Assembly (NCBI RefSeq): GCF_014649815.1 | Contig: NZ_BMTT01000004.1 | Span: 62,001 to 126,000, forward strand | DNA length: 64,000 nt | Direction of reading: 5' to 3' | From: Streptomyces mutabilis | GTDB lineage: Bacteria > Actinomycetota > Actinomycetes > Streptomycetales > Streptomycetaceae | Shown here: positions 36,933-45,956 of the stretch, one piece after another | How the letters are laid out: each line of letters starts with the position of its first letter | Position numbering within the stretch: the first letter of the stretch is position 1 | The notes under the pieces: generated by a model | Told to the model about the DNA's origin: nothing | Database searches by the model: none | The model's input: the letters and a program-made list of their open reading frames with translations, nothing else | Program-made: the position numbers and the translations under genes

Positions 36933-37758
36933 ACTGCTCCTCCACGGCGGCCGAGACGATCGTGGTGACCGCCTTGAAGGCACGGATCGCCTCGAACATG
37001 GTGTCGTGGGTGTACGCCACCTTGCGCTCGCCGATACGGGCCACACCCGGCACGACGGTCGAGGCGGCCGCCAGGTGCTCGGCGTCGAACTCCACGGCGA
37101 CGGTGAAGGGCCCGCCGCTCACCGGTTCGTGCCGCACCGCGAGCGCCGCCGCCTCCTTGGCGGCCGCCCGGATGTCGGCGGCGGTCCTGGCCGGCGTACG
37201 GCACACGGCGGCATACCGCGACACATGGTCCTTGACCGCGACCTTCAGCGCCTCGGGCGCGTACCCGAGCGCGTCCTCGCAGGCCACGTCGTCCCCGGTG
37301 ACCAGCACCACGGGCACCCCGTACTCGGCGACGACGTGCGCGTTGAGCAGACCCTCACTGGCCCGTACGTCGTTCAGCCAGACACCGGTGATCTGGTTGG
37401 CGAGGTAGGTGTGCGCGAGGACGCCCTCCATGCCGGCACCCGCGTGGTACCCGATGAAGGCGATGCCGTCCACGTCCCCGTGCTGGACGCCCTCCACCAT
37501 GGACAGTGCCTTGTGCCGGCCGGTGAGCATCTGCGTCCGCTCGTCGAGCTGCTCCAGGAGCAGGTTGCGCATGGTCCAGTGCGCCTCGTTGACCAGTACC
37601 TCGTCGGCCCCGCCGTCGAGGAAGCCCAGCACGGCCGCGTTCACGTCCGAGGTGAACATCGACCGGCACCGCTCCCACTGCGGAGTCCCCGGCAGCACGT
37701 CGGCCGGCCAGGTGACACCGGTGGCGCCTTCCATGTCGGCACTGATGAGGATCTTCAT
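36925..37758 (-). CDS. M55 family D-aminopeptidase (DppA-like)
   Basis: The 277-residue protein begins MKILISADMEGATGV, with the zinc-binding Asp and Glu of the DppA family (D8, E10). It continues with LVNEAHWTMRNLL and the GYHAGAG motif. DppA releases D-amino acids from D-Ala-containing peptides. As first gene of the operon it fits a joint role with the M20, S9 and S66 enzymes in degrading cell-wall or diet-derived peptides. Confidence 0.9.
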   Translation of the reverse strand: MKILISADMEGATGVTWPADVLPGTPQWERCRSMFTSDVNAAVLGFLDGGADEVLVNEAHWTMRNLLLEQLDERTQMLTGRHKALSMVEGVQHGDVDGIAFIGYHAGAGMEGVLAHTYLANQITGVWLNDVRASEGLLNAHVVAEYGVPVVLVTGDDVACEDALGYAPEALKVAVKDHVSRYAAVCRTPARTAADIRAAAKEAAALAVRHEPVSGGPFTVAVEFDAEHLAAASTVVPGVARIGERKVAYTHDTMFEAIRAFKAVTTIVSAAVEEQYG

Positions 37759-37856
37759 GCTGCGCCACGTTACGCGGTGGCGCCGACCCCCAGCCAGGCC
37801 TGTGGAAAACTCTCACCGGCCCAGACCAATGCCTGGTGTGGGGCGTTCGGCCGCCG

Positions 37857-38582
37857 TCACTTCGCCCTGCCCGCCACCACCCACGCCGACGGCAGCTCGA
37901 TCCGCGTCCCGTCCATCGTGTACTCGGTGGTGACCAGCGGGAGTTCACCGCTCGCCAGGACGGTGAGTCCGGCGGCACGGAGGTGCTCCGGTACCGCGTC
38001 GTCGGGGACCACGCCGGGGGTCAGGCCGTGCCGGAGGACCGGGGCGAGCTTGGCCGGTGGGCCGTCGGGCCCCTGGAACAGCCCCATGAGGACGGTCCCG
38101 GCGGCTTGGGAGGGCTCCACCAGGAAGGCCCGGCCGCGCGCGCCGAGGAATGCCGCGAGGGCGTCGGCCAGTGGCTGCCGGTCGTCCGGCTCGCACTGGT
38201 GCAGGACGCCCCGTACGTAGACGTTGGCGTCGCCCAGCTCGGCGTGCAGTGTCTCCGCCTCCGCCTTGTCCGCGGCGTCCAGTTGCCGGTAGGCCGCCCG
38301 GTCGGCGGGGTCGGCGCGGCGGGCGTGGCCGAGGGCGGCGGCGGACAGGTCGGCGCCGACGACGTGCCCGAAGCGCTCGGCGAGGTAGCGGGTCTGGGTG
38401 CCGTTGCCGCAGCCGAGGTCGATCATGGGCAGGCCGGGGTCGACGACGTGCGGCTCGAAGTGGGCCAGGTGACGCCCGGCGGTCAGCATCGGCTCCGCGT
38501 CCCAGAACACCGCCCCCGGGCCCTCGGGTGCCTCGCTCCAGAAGCTCTCCCAGGCGTTCCGGTACCGACTCGTCACGCTCAT
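37857..38582 (-). CDS. SAM-dependent class I methyltransferase
   Basis: A 241-residue protein with motif I MIDLGCGNGTQTRYLAERFG near residue 52 and VVGADLSAAALGHAR following it. The C-terminal half is tuned for substrate binding (DPGLPM..., TTEYTMDGTRIELPS). No family name beyond class I methyltransferase can be justified. GGGGAGACGCGC precedes the ATG. It is transcribed toward the M55 operon but separated by 98 bp. Confidence 0.82.
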   Translation of the reverse strand: MSVTSRYRNAWESFWSEAPEGPGAVFWDAEPMLTAGRHLAHFEPHVVDPGLPMIDLGCGNGTQTRYLAERFGHVVGADLSAAALGHARRADPADRAAYRQLDAADKAEAETLHAELGDANVYVRGVLHQCEPDDRQPLADALAAFLGARGRAFLVEPSQAAGTVLMGLFQGPDGPPAKLAPVLRHGLTPGVVPDDAVPEHLRAAGLTVLASGELPLVTTEYTMDGTRIELPSAWVVAGRAK

Positions 38583-38972
38583 GCGCGTCTCCCCAGGTGC
38601 GACGACGTACGGCCCGTCGGCGGTGACGGGCTCGTACGGTCTACCGCGCACGGAGCACGGCCACAAGCGCCCCGCCCATTCCTTCACTGGACGTGCGAAG
38701 GACTCGGACTCCCGGCGGCACCGGCGACCGGCCGCTCGGGACGGCTCAGCGACGCGGCGGCGTGAGTTCGAACCAGACGGTCTTGCCCGTCCTGTGCGGC
38801 TCGCGCCCCATTCGCGGGCGAGGGTGCTGACCACGCTCAGGCCTCGCCCACGGCTCCCATGATCTGTGCCACCGTCACCCACCGTACGGCGGTGGCCGGT
38901 GGCGTGTGCGGCAACGGGGGAATCGGTGGCACGCGAACACACCGGCGCGCGTCCGCGCGCCGGTGTCCGGTC
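38583..38972. other. 390-bp region holding a decayed gene fragment
   Basis: The stretch between the methyltransferase and the MFS gene has no intact gene. It contains the remnant listed at 38746-38875; the remainder has no recognisable feature. Confidence 0.6.
38746..38875 (-). pseudogene. C-terminal remnant of an anti-sigma-type ATP-binding (HATPase) protein
   Basis: In one minus-strand frame the DNA reads RGRGLSVVSTLAREWG, the ATP-lid/C-terminal segment of RsbW-like kinase-fold regulators. Immediately after, in another frame, GKTVWFELTPPRR ends at the TGA at 38746-38748, the standard C-terminus of the same family. The two parts are out of frame, and no N-terminal part exists upstream. This is a broken gene remnant. 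Confidence 0.65.
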
Positions 38973-41381
38973 TCAGTCCTCGTGCCCGAGCTGGAGGTCG
39001 CGTTCGGTACGGCCCCCGCCGGCCACCTGGAGCACGGTGGCGACGGGCGGGTAGCCGGCTGCGATGACGGTGTACTCGCCGGACGACAGGTCGACGAACC
39101 GGAAAGTGCCGTCCGGGCCGGTGGTCAGGGTGTCCACCACGTTGCCGGCCGCGTCGAGGAGCGTCACGCGCGCGTCCTCGACGACCCGTCCGGCACTGGC
39201 GCGCACGGTGCCGCGCAGCACGGCGCCGCCGGCCAGCTCGACGTCCTGGCGGGTCTCCCGCGCGGCCTGGACGCTGACCGGCAGCGCGGCCGGGCGGAAG
39301 GCGGGGGCGCTGGCGGCGAGGGTGTACTCGCCGGCCACCAGCTCGGTGATGACGTAACCGCCTTCCCGGCCGCTGCGGGTGGTGGAGACGACCTCGCCGT
39401 GGACGTTGGTGAGGGTGACGATGGCGTCGCGCACGGGGCTGCCGTCGGCGGTGAGCACGCTGCCGGCGAGGCGGCCGGCGCCGCCGAGGACGACGTCGAG
39501 TTCCACGGGGCGTTCGCCGACGGTCACGGAGACCGCCTGCGGCTGGTGGCCGCCGGCCGCCGCGATCAGAACGTACGACCCCGGGCCGGGCGTGGCCAGC
39601 GCGTACCGTCCGTCGTCGCCGCTGGCTCCCCGGCCGATCTGCTGACCGCCGACGTCGATGAGGGTGAGCGCCGCGCGGGGCACGACGGTGCCGTCGGGGT
39701 GCTGCACCGTGCCGCAGACCGGGATGCCGGCGGCGTACGGCGACCGGGCCTGCGGCACGGGGGCGACGGGCTGCACGGTCTGACCGGTTCGCTGCTCGGT
39801 GACGGGGGCGTTGTGGGACACCAGGGGTTTCTCCTTGAGGAAGAAGGCGATGAGCAGGCCGAGGGCGAGCACCGGCACCAGGTAGAGGAAGATCCGCGGC
39901 ATGGCGTCGGCGTAGGCCCCGATGTAGGCGTCGCGCAGCGCCGGGGGCAGGGAGTGGACGAGCTGTGGGGTGATGGCCTCGGCGTCGGGGAGTCCGGCGC
40001 CCGCCTCGGCGGGCACGCGGTCGGCCAGGGCGTCGGTGAGACGGTCGGCGAAGAGGGTGCCGAAGACGGCCGCGCCGACGCTGCCGCCGATCTGCCGGAA
40101 GTAGTTGTTGGCGCTGGTGGCGGTGCCGAGGTCGGCGGGGCGTACGGAGTTCTGCACGGCGAGGACCAGCACGGGCATCACCATGCCGATGCCGGCGCCG
40201 AGGACGGCCATCCAGATGCTGTACTGCAGCCGGGGCGTGTCGGCGTCGAGCCGGGACAGCAGCCACATGCCGACGACGGACAGGGCACTGCCGAGGATCG
40301 GGTGGGACCGGTAGTGCCCGGTGCGGCTGATGAGCTGTCCGGAGATGATCGAGGCGCCGACGATGCCGCCCATCATCGGCAGCATCAGCAGCCCGGACTC
40401 GGTGGCGGTGGCGCCGTCGACCATCTGGAGGAAGGTCGGCAGGTAGCTGGCGGCGCCGAACAGGGCGATGCCGATGACGAGGCCCACCAGACCGGTGACG
40501 TTGAAGACGGAGTCACGGAACAGGCGCAGCGGGATCAGGGGTTCGGGCGCGAAGTGTTCGGCGATCAGGAAGAGGACGGTGGCGGCGACCGCTCCGGCGG
40601 TGAGACCGAGGACGACCTTCGAGCCCCACTCGTACTCGGTACCGCCCCAACTGGTCAGCAGCACCAGGCAGGTGGACGCGGCGGCGAGCAGCAGCGCGCC
40701 GAGGACGTCGAGGCGGGGCTTGGCCGTCGGCCTGGGCAGCTGCAGGACCACGGCCACGACGGCCATGGTGACCAGCCCGAAGGGGACGTTGATGTAGAAG
40801 CACCAGCGCCAGGAGAGGTGGTCGGTGAAGTAGCCGCCCAACAGGGGGCCGGCGACCGAGGCCAGTCCGAAGGCGGCGCCGATCAGGCCCATGAACCGGC
40901 CGCGCTCGCGGGGCGGCACGATGTCCGCGATGATCGCCTGTACGCCGATCATCAGGCCGCCCGCGCCGACGCCCTGCACCGCACGGAAGGCGATCAACTG
41001 GTCCATGGTCTGGGCCCGGCCGGCGAGCGCCGAGCCGACGATGAACACCAGGATCGCGAACTGGAAGACGCCCTTGCGGCCGAAGAGGTCGCCGAGCTTG
41101 CCGTAGATCGGCAGGCCGACGGTGGAGGTGAGCAGGTAGGCGGTGATCGCCCAGGACATCTTGTCCAGGCCGTGCAGCTCGCCGACGATCTTCGGCAGCG
41201 CGGTTGCGACGATCATCTGCTCGAGGGCGGCGAGCAGCAGCGCCAGCATCAGTCCGACGAAGACCAGCCGCACCCGGCGCGGGCTCAGCCCGGCGCCGGG
41301 CTCCGGGTCGGGTGCGGGGGGCTCGGGAGGCGTCGGCGGTGCGGTGACCGGTTCGTCCTGCACCAGAGTGATCCCGCCCAT
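38973..41381 (-). CDS. MFS DHA2-type drug efflux pump fused to three carboxypeptidase-regulatory-like domains
   Basis: The 802-residue protein has a 14-helix DHA2 (EmrB/QacA-type) transporter at about residues 30-525. Landmarks are [34 protein letters not shown] and [13 protein letters not shown]-like motif A/C sequences. It is followed by about 270 soluble residues made of three beta-sandwich repeats of about 85 residues. These begin [26 protein letters not shown] and [12 protein letters not shown], each with an ALTL/IVTLTN/RVTLLD strand and a GxYxL strand. Such CarboxypepD_reg repeats are normally extracellular. GAGGGGAG precedes the ATG. Confidence 0.85.
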   Translation of the reverse strand: MGGITLVQDEPVTAPPTPPEPPAPDPEPGAGLSPRRVRLVFVGLMLALLLAALEQMIVATALPKIVGELHGLDKMSWAITAYLLTSTVGLPIYGKLGDLFGRKGVFQFAILVFIVGSALAGRAQTMDQLIAFRAVQGVGAGGLMIGVQAIIADIVPPRERGRFMGLIGAAFGLASVAGPLLGGYFTDHLSWRWCFYINVPFGLVTMAVVAVVLQLPRPTAKPRLDVLGALLLAAASTCLVLLTSWGGTEYEWGSKVVLGLTAGAVAATVLFLIAEHFAPEPLIPLRLFRDSVFNVTGLVGLVIGIALFGAASYLPTFLQMVDGATATESGLLMLPMMGGIVGASIISGQLISRTGHYRSHPILGSALSVVGMWLLSRLDADTPRLQYSIWMAVLGAGIGMVMPVLVLAVQNSVRPADLGTATSANNYFRQIGGSVGAAVFGTLFADRLTDALADRVPAEAGAGLPDAEAITPQLVHSLPPALRDAYIGAYADAMPRIFLYLVPVLALGLLIAFFLKEKPLVSHNAPVTEQRTGQTVQPVAPVPQARSPYAAGIPVCGTVQHPDGTVVPRAALTLIDVGGQQIGRGASGDDGRYALATPGPGSYVLIAAAGGHQPQAVSVTVGERPVELDVVLGGAGRLAGSVLTADGSPVRDAIVTLTNVHGEVVSTTRSGREGGYVITELVAGEYTLAASAPAFRPAALPVSVQAARETRQDVELAGGAVLRGTVRASAGRVVEDARVTLLDAAGNVVDTLTTGPDGTFRFVDLSSGEYTVIAAGYPPVATVLQVAGGGRTERDLQLGHED

Positions 41382-41559
41382 GTTCCGCTCCCCTCGTCAC
41401 ACCTGCTCACAAATGCCGCCTGATGCGGCAACTGCGAACAAGTGCGACGAGTTACGGAAGTGCGGTGGTTTCGGGCGGAGATCACTCGAACCGGTGAGGC
41501 GGCCAACGACCGTCCAGGGTTTGCCCTTTGGCCGTTTTCGGTCGAGCCCTCCGGGTCGG

Positions 41560-42003
41560 CTACTTCTCGATCTCGGCCGCGAGCTTGGCGAGCATGGCGT
41601 CGTAGATACGGGCGAGCCCCTTGGGCGCGAAGGTCTTCTCGAAGAAGCCACCGATGCCGCCGGCGCCCTGCCAGGTGGTGAGGACGACCACCCGGGACTT
41701 GCCCTCACCCGCAGGCGTGACCCGCCAGGTGGTGACCATGGAGGAGTTGCGGTCCTTCTCCACGAGCTCGCCGTCGGACGGCTCGGTGACATCCAGCAGG
41801 CAGTCGCGGACGCGCTTGCTGGTGGCCTGGAGCTTCCAGTGCACGAGGGTGCCCTCGCCGTCGCCGCCCTCGCGGACCTCGTACTCGCTGAACTGCTCGG
41901 GCAGCAGCTTCGCGCGGGTGCCGCTGTAGTCGGCGAGGGTGTCGAACACCGTCTCCGCGTCCGCCGCGACGATCCGCTCCGTCTCCGCCTCGACCTGCGC
42001 CAT
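41560..42003 (-). CDS. SRPBCC (START-like) family protein
   Basis: The 147-residue protein shows the SRPBCC helix-grip pattern: IVAADAETVFDTLADYSG at the N-terminus, WKLQATSKRVRDCLLDVTEP in the middle, and a long C-terminal helix (LARIYDAMLAKLAAEIEK). It probably binds a small hydrophobic ligand. It is divergent from the SOS-type radical SAM gene. CAGGAGG precedes the ATG. Confidence 0.85.
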   Translation of the reverse strand: MAQVEAETERIVAADAETVFDTLADYSGTRAKLLPEQFSEYEVREGGDGEGTLVHWKLQATSKRVRDCLLDVTEPSDGELVEKDRNSSMVTTWRVTPAGEGKSRVVVLTTWQGAGGIGGFFEKTFAPKGLARIYDAMLAKLAAEIEK

Positions 42004-42142
42004 CAAGTCCCTCCTGGGCCTGGTTATCGGGGTCGGGGCAAGCCAACCACCCCGCCGCTCCGCCACCAAATCGGGGGCGGGACGAAGCGGCCCCGTGCGA
42101 CGGGCACCGGGGCCGCGGCGCGACCGGTCCACACGATCAAGG

Positions 42143-42154
42143 GAACGTTTGTTC
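42143..42154 (+). promoter_or_regulatory. Candidate LexA (SOS) box upstream of the radical SAM gene
   Basis: GAAC-GTTT-GTTC, matching the Gram-positive LexA core GAAC-N4-GTTC, lies 36 bp before the radical SAM ATG. TATTGT overlaps it on the right and could serve as the -10. The site would therefore block the promoter. Confidence 0.7.
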
Positions 42155-42189
42155 TATTGTGGCGTTCGCAGCACTACCAAGGAGGCGCC

Positions 42190-43233
42190 ATGCGCTGGGA
42201 GAACCTCACGGACTCCGACCACGCCCGGGCCGCCGACCCCGCACTGTTCGGCGCGGACGCGGTCACCACCCGCACCTTCGACACGCCCGAGTTCCGGGGC
42301 ATCACCTTCCACGAGGTGCGGGCCCGCTCGATCCTCAACCGGGTGCCGGGCGCCTCCCGCATGCCGTTCGAGTGGACGGTGAACCCCTATCGGGGCTGCA
42401 CGCACGCGTGCGTGTACTGCTTCGCCCGCAAGACGCACAGCTACCTGGACCTCGACACCGGCCTCGACTTCGACTCCCAGATCGTCGTCAAGGTGAACGC
42501 GCCGGAGCTGCTGCGGCGCCAGCTGGCCTCGCGACGCTGGCAGGGGGAGCACGTCGCGATGGGCACCAACGTCGACTGCTACCAGCGTGCGGAGGGCCGC
42601 TACCGGTTGATGCCGGGGATCATCGAGGCGCTCACCGAGCGGGCGAACCCCTTCTCCATCCTCACCAAGGGCACGCTGATCCTGCGCGACCTGGAGGCGC
42701 TGACGCGCGCCGCGCGGGTGACGGACGTGGGGATCTCGGTCTCGGTCGGCTTCACCGATCCCGAGCTGTGGCGCACAGTCGAGCCGGGCACCCCCGCGCC
42801 GGAGCGCCGCCTGGAGGTCGTACGGACCCTCGGGGAGCACGGGATCGGCTGCGGAGTGCTGATGGCGCCGGTCATCCCGTTCCTCGGTGACGAGCCCGCC
42901 CAACTGCGCGCGGCGGTACGGGCGATCGCAGCCGCCGGTGCCACCTCGGTGACGCCTCTGGTGCTGCATCTGCGGCCGGGTGCGCGGGAGTGGTTCATGG
43001 CCTGGCTCGGCCGGCACCACCCGCATCTGGTGCGCCGCTACGAGCGGCTCTACGCGGAGGGCGCCTACGCCCCGCGGTGGTACCAGCGCCGGATCACGCG
43101 CCAGGTGCACGAACTGGCTCAGGAGTACGGCGTCGGACCCACGCGCGCGGGGATGCCGCGGCGGATCGCGGAGCCGCAGGTGGAACCTGCTCCGAGTGAG
43201 CCGGTTGAACCAGTGCAACTTTCGCTCATGTGA
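42190..43233 (+). CDS. Rv2578c-family radical SAM protein (SplB-like)
   Basis: The 347-residue protein has the radical SAM cluster motif CTHACVYC near residue 72 (spacing CX3CX2C), GTNVDCYQRAEG near 120 and FSILTKGTLILRDL near 150, matching the Rv2578c/SplB-like family. The reaction is unknown; the family is distantly related to spore photoproduct lyase. The C-terminus ends VQLSLM, similar to a beta-clamp-binding peptide. The upstream LexA-type box and GGAGG site fit a DNA-damage role. Confidence 0.85.
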   Translation: MRWENLTDSDHARAADPALFGADAVTTRTFDTPEFRGITFHEVRARSILNRVPGASRMPFEWTVNPYRGCTHACVYCFARKTHSYLDLDTGLDFDSQIVVKVNAPELLRRQLASRRWQGEHVAMGTNVDCYQRAEGRYRLMPGIIEALTERANPFSILTKGTLILRDLEALTRAARVTDVGISVSVGFTDPELWRTVEPGTPAPERRLEVVRTLGEHGIGCGVLMAPVIPFLGDEPAQLRAAVRAIAAAGATSVTPLVLHLRPGAREWFMAWLGRHHPHLVRRYERLYAEGAYAPRWYQRRITRQVHELAQEYGVGPTRAGMPRRIAEPQVEPAPSEPVEPVQLSLM

Positions 43234-43333
43234 GGCGGCTTGTCCGAGCCCTGAGAGCATTCGAGGGCACCCACCGGCCCAATTGGGTCAAGTTTGAACA
43301 GAACGCGTTCGTCCGGCCACGCTCCCCGGGACG

Positions 43334-44920
43334 ATGAACGCCATGAGACAACGCGCAGCCGCGCTGTGCGGCGCCGTCGTGATCGCCGCCGCGACGGCCG
43401 TTCCCGCCGAGGCGAGCGCGCTGCTCCCCGGAGCGGCCCCGGGGGCCGCGGCACTCGACTGGAGGAAGTGCGGCACGTCCGAGTACCCGACGCTCCAGTG
43501 CGCGTCCCTCTCGGTGCCGCTGGACCACGCCCGTCCGGAAGGGAGGCGGATCACGCTGGCGCTGTCCCGCGTCCCGCACACCGCCCGGAAGTACCAGGGG
43601 CCGTTGCTGGTCAACCCCGGCGGGCCCGGCGGCAGCGGGCTGACGCTCGCCGGCTTCGTGGCGTCCTCGCTGCCCGCGGAGGTGGTCGCCCAGTACGACG
43701 TCGTCGGCTTCGACCCGCGCGGCGTGGGCAGGAGCGAGCCCGCCCTGAACTGCCGTCCGGGCCACTTCGCCCCGGTGCGGCCCGACTCCCTGCCGGCCAC
43801 CCCGGCCGTCGAGAAGGCCAACCTGGCGCGCGCGAAGTCCTTCGCCGAGGCGTGCGGCGAGAAGTACGGGGACGTGTTGCCGCACATCGACACGGTGAGC
43901 GCCGCGCGGGACGTGGACGCCATCCGCGCGGCGCTCGGCGCCGGGAAGGTGAACTACCTAGGCTACTCGTACGGCACCTACCTGGGTGCCGTCTACGCCA
44001 AGTTGCACCCGGACCGGGTGCGGCGCCTGGTCCTGGACTCCGTCGTCGACCCGACCGACGTCTGGCACGACGCCAACCTCAACCAGGACCTCGTCTTCGA
44101 CGACCGCCACCGCGCCTTCCTGGCCTGGGTCGCGGCGCACGACGCGACGTACGGGCTGGGCACCGACCCGGAGCGGGTGGAGGCGGCCTGGTACGACATG
44201 CGGACGGCGCTGGCGAAGGAGCCGGCGGGCGGGAAAGTGGGTGCCTCCGAACTCGAGGACACCTTCATCCCCGGCGGCTACTACAACGGCTACTGGCCGT
44301 ATCTGGCGGAGGCGTTCGCCGCGTACGCGAACGACGCGGACACCGGCCCGCTGGTCGAGGCGTACGAGGACTTCGCTGCCGTGGACGCCGTCGGGGAGAA
44401 CGGCTACAGCGTCTACACCTCGGTGCTGTGCCGCGACGCCGGCTGGCCGCGCGACTGGGACGAGTGGCGCGACGCCAACTGGTCGGTGCACGGGAAGGCG
44501 CCCTTCATGGCGTGGAACAACGCCTGGTACAACGCGCCGTGCGCGTTCTGGCCCACGGGGTCGCGACGGCCGGTGGACGTCACCAACGACGAGGTGCCGC
44601 CGGCCCTGCTGTTCCAGGCGACCGACGACGCCGCCACCCCGTACGAGGGCGGCGTCACGGTGCACCGCCTGCTGCGCGGTTCGAGCCTGGTCGTCGAGGA
44701 GGGTGGCGGGAACCACGGCATCACGCTGAGCGGGAACACGTGCCTGGACCGGCATCTGGCCGCCTACTTGGCCGACGGCACCGTGCCCAGCGGTGCCGGG
44801 ACCGGCGCGGTGGACGCGGTCTGCGGAGCGCTGCCCGACCCGAAGCCGCTGGAGTGGAAGGCGGCGTCGACATCCTCGCGGGGATCGACGCTGCACGGGC
44901 TGCTCGGATTCCGGAGTTAG
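43334..44920 (+). CDS. Exported alpha/beta hydrolase (S33 tripeptidyl aminopeptidase-like)
   Basis: The 528-residue protein has a signal peptide (residues 1-28, ending AVPAEASA). It then has the SlpD/SlpE/TAP pattern: VNPGGPGGSG oxyanion region, GFDPRGVGRS, nucleophile in LGYSYGTYLG near 220, aspartate in FQATDDAATP near 435 and histidine in GGGNHGI near 458. Paired cysteines are present. It would release short peptides outside the cell. Two ATGs (43334, 43343) are possible. Confidence 0.88.
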   Translation: MNAMRQRAAALCGAVVIAAATAVPAEASALLPGAAPGAAALDWRKCGTSEYPTLQCASLSVPLDHARPEGRRITLALSRVPHTARKYQGPLLVNPGGPGGSGLTLAGFVASSLPAEVVAQYDVVGFDPRGVGRSEPALNCRPGHFAPVRPDSLPATPAVEKANLARAKSFAEACGEKYGDVLPHIDTVSAARDVDAIRAALGAGKVNYLGYSYGTYLGAVYAKLHPDRVRRLVLDSVVDPTDVWHDANLNQDLVFDDRHRAFLAWVAAHDATYGLGTDPERVEAAWYDMRTALAKEPAGGKVGASELEDTFIPGGYYNGYWPYLAEAFAAYANDADTGPLVEAYEDFAAVDAVGENGYSVYTSVLCRDAGWPRDWDEWRDANWSVHGKAPFMAWNNAWYNAPCAFWPTGSRRPVDVTNDEVPPALLFQATDDAATPYEGGVTVHRLLRGSSLVVEEGGGNHGITLSGNTCLDRHLAAYLADGTVPSGAGTGAVDAVCGALPDPKPLEWKAASTSSRGSTLHGLLGFRS

Positions 44921-44958
44921 GACCGGGTGTTGTCAGTGCCATGGCTCACCATGGACGC

Positions 44959-45357
44959 ATGAGTGAGCTGACCAGGATCCCCGCCCCCGACGGCGTCGCG
45001 CCCGCCGCCCAGTACACCCATGTCGTCCTCGGCACCGGGCGGTTCGTGGCCGTCTCCGGCCAGCTCGCGTTGGACGAGGACGGCAAGCCGGTCGGCCAGG
45101 GCGACGCGGAGGTCCAGGCCCGCCAGGTCTTCGCCAATCTGCGCCGGTGCCTGGCTGCGGCCGGTGCGACCTTCGACGACGTGGTGAAACTGACCTTCTT
45201 CGTCACGGACATGGCGCACATGTCCGCGATCCGAGCGGCACGCGCCGAGCACATACCCGACGACCGCCTGCCCGCCGCCTCGGCCGTGCAGGTCGCCGCG
45301 CTGGTCCGGCCGGAGTTCCTGATGGAGATCGAGGCGTTCGCGGTCGTGTCCCCGTGA
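44959..45357 (+). CDS. RidA-family enamine/imine deaminase-like protein
   Basis: A 132-residue RidA/YjgF protein with FVAVSGQLALDEDGKPVGQGD, a central QVFANLRRCLAAAGATFDDVVKLTFF, and LPAASAVQVAALVRPEFLMEIEAFAV at the end; the catalytic-type arginine is in LVRPEFLMEIEA. Members hydrolyse reactive 2-aminoacrylate. An in-frame ATG at 44941 could add six residues. The stop overlaps the GNAT start (GTGA). Confidence 0.9.
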   Translation: MSELTRIPAPDGVAPAAQYTHVVLGTGRFVAVSGQLALDEDGKPVGQGDAEVQARQVFANLRRCLAAAGATFDDVVKLTFFVTDMAHMSAIRAARAEHIPDDRLPAASAVQVAALVRPEFLMEIEAFAVVSP

Positions 45358-45881
45358 GCGGGCCGCTGGTGCGGCCGATGACGGCCGACGACTGCGAGCA
45401 CGTGTCCGACATCCGCGTCCGGGGCTGGCGGACCGCCTACCGCGGTCTGATGCCGCAGTCCTACCTCGACGGCCTCGACATCGCCGAGGACGCCGAGCGG
45501 CGCCACGCGCTATTCGCCCGGACCCCGGCCGGCATGGTGAACCTCGTCGCCGAGGACGACGACGGCAAGGTCGTCGGCTGGGCCTGCCACGGTCCGTACC
45601 GGGACGGTGAATCGCTCACCGAGGACGCGGAGTTGTACGCGCTCTACGTCGACAGGGCACGCTTCGGCACCGGCATCGGGCGGGCGCTGCTCCAGGAGTC
45701 GGTGCGCGCGTGTGCGGAGGCCGGGCAGGGGCGCATGCTCCTGTGGGTGGTCGAGGGCAACGCCCGCGCCCGGCGCTTCTACGAGCGGGCGGGTTTCCGC
45801 GCGGACGGCGCCGAGGAGCCCTTCGATGTGGCGGGGGCCGTGGTGCCCGAGGTGCGGTACGCCAGGGACCTGACCGGCTGA
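45354..45881 (+). CDS. GNAT N-acetyltransferase
   Basis: A 175-residue acetyltransferase with LYALYVDRARFGTGIGRALLQESV (acetyl-CoA-binding motif A, near residues 95-118) and VVEGNARARRFYERAGFRADG (motif B). The substrate is unknown. Translational coupling to RidA via GTGA suggests joint action on reactive amino intermediates, but no direct evidence exists. Confidence 0.9.
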   Translation: MSGPLVRPMTADDCEHVSDIRVRGWRTAYRGLMPQSYLDGLDIAEDAERRHALFARTPAGMVNLVAEDDDGKVVGWACHGPYRDGESLTEDAELYALYVDRARFGTGIGRALLQESVRACAEAGQGRMLLWVVEGNARARRFYERAGFRADGAEEPFDVAGAVVPEVRYARDLTG

Positions 45882-45901
45882 CGGCTCAGGGCCGCCGGGG
45901 G

Positions 45902-45949
45902 CCGGCCCACGGACATCCACCGCCGGTCCGGCCCATGGACATCCGCCGG
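45902..45949. repeat. Short direct repeat in the RidA/GNAT downstream gap
   Basis: CCGGCCCACGGACATCC (45902-45918) recurs as CCGGCCCATGGACATCC (45928-45944), 26 bp apart, between two convergent genes. It may be a slippage product. Confidence 0.7.
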
Positions 45950-45956
45950 ACGACGG

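Noticed and set aside
38859-41423. An 854-codon plus-strand frame opposite the MFS gene.
   Set aside because: The real product on the minus strand has continuous membrane segments and recognisable domains; the plus frame is Gly/Glu-rich junk.
43314-43324. GAACGCGTTC just upstream of the exported hydrolase as a second LexA box.
   Set aside because: The half-sites are separated by two bases (GAAC-GC-GTTC), not the four required by the LexA core.
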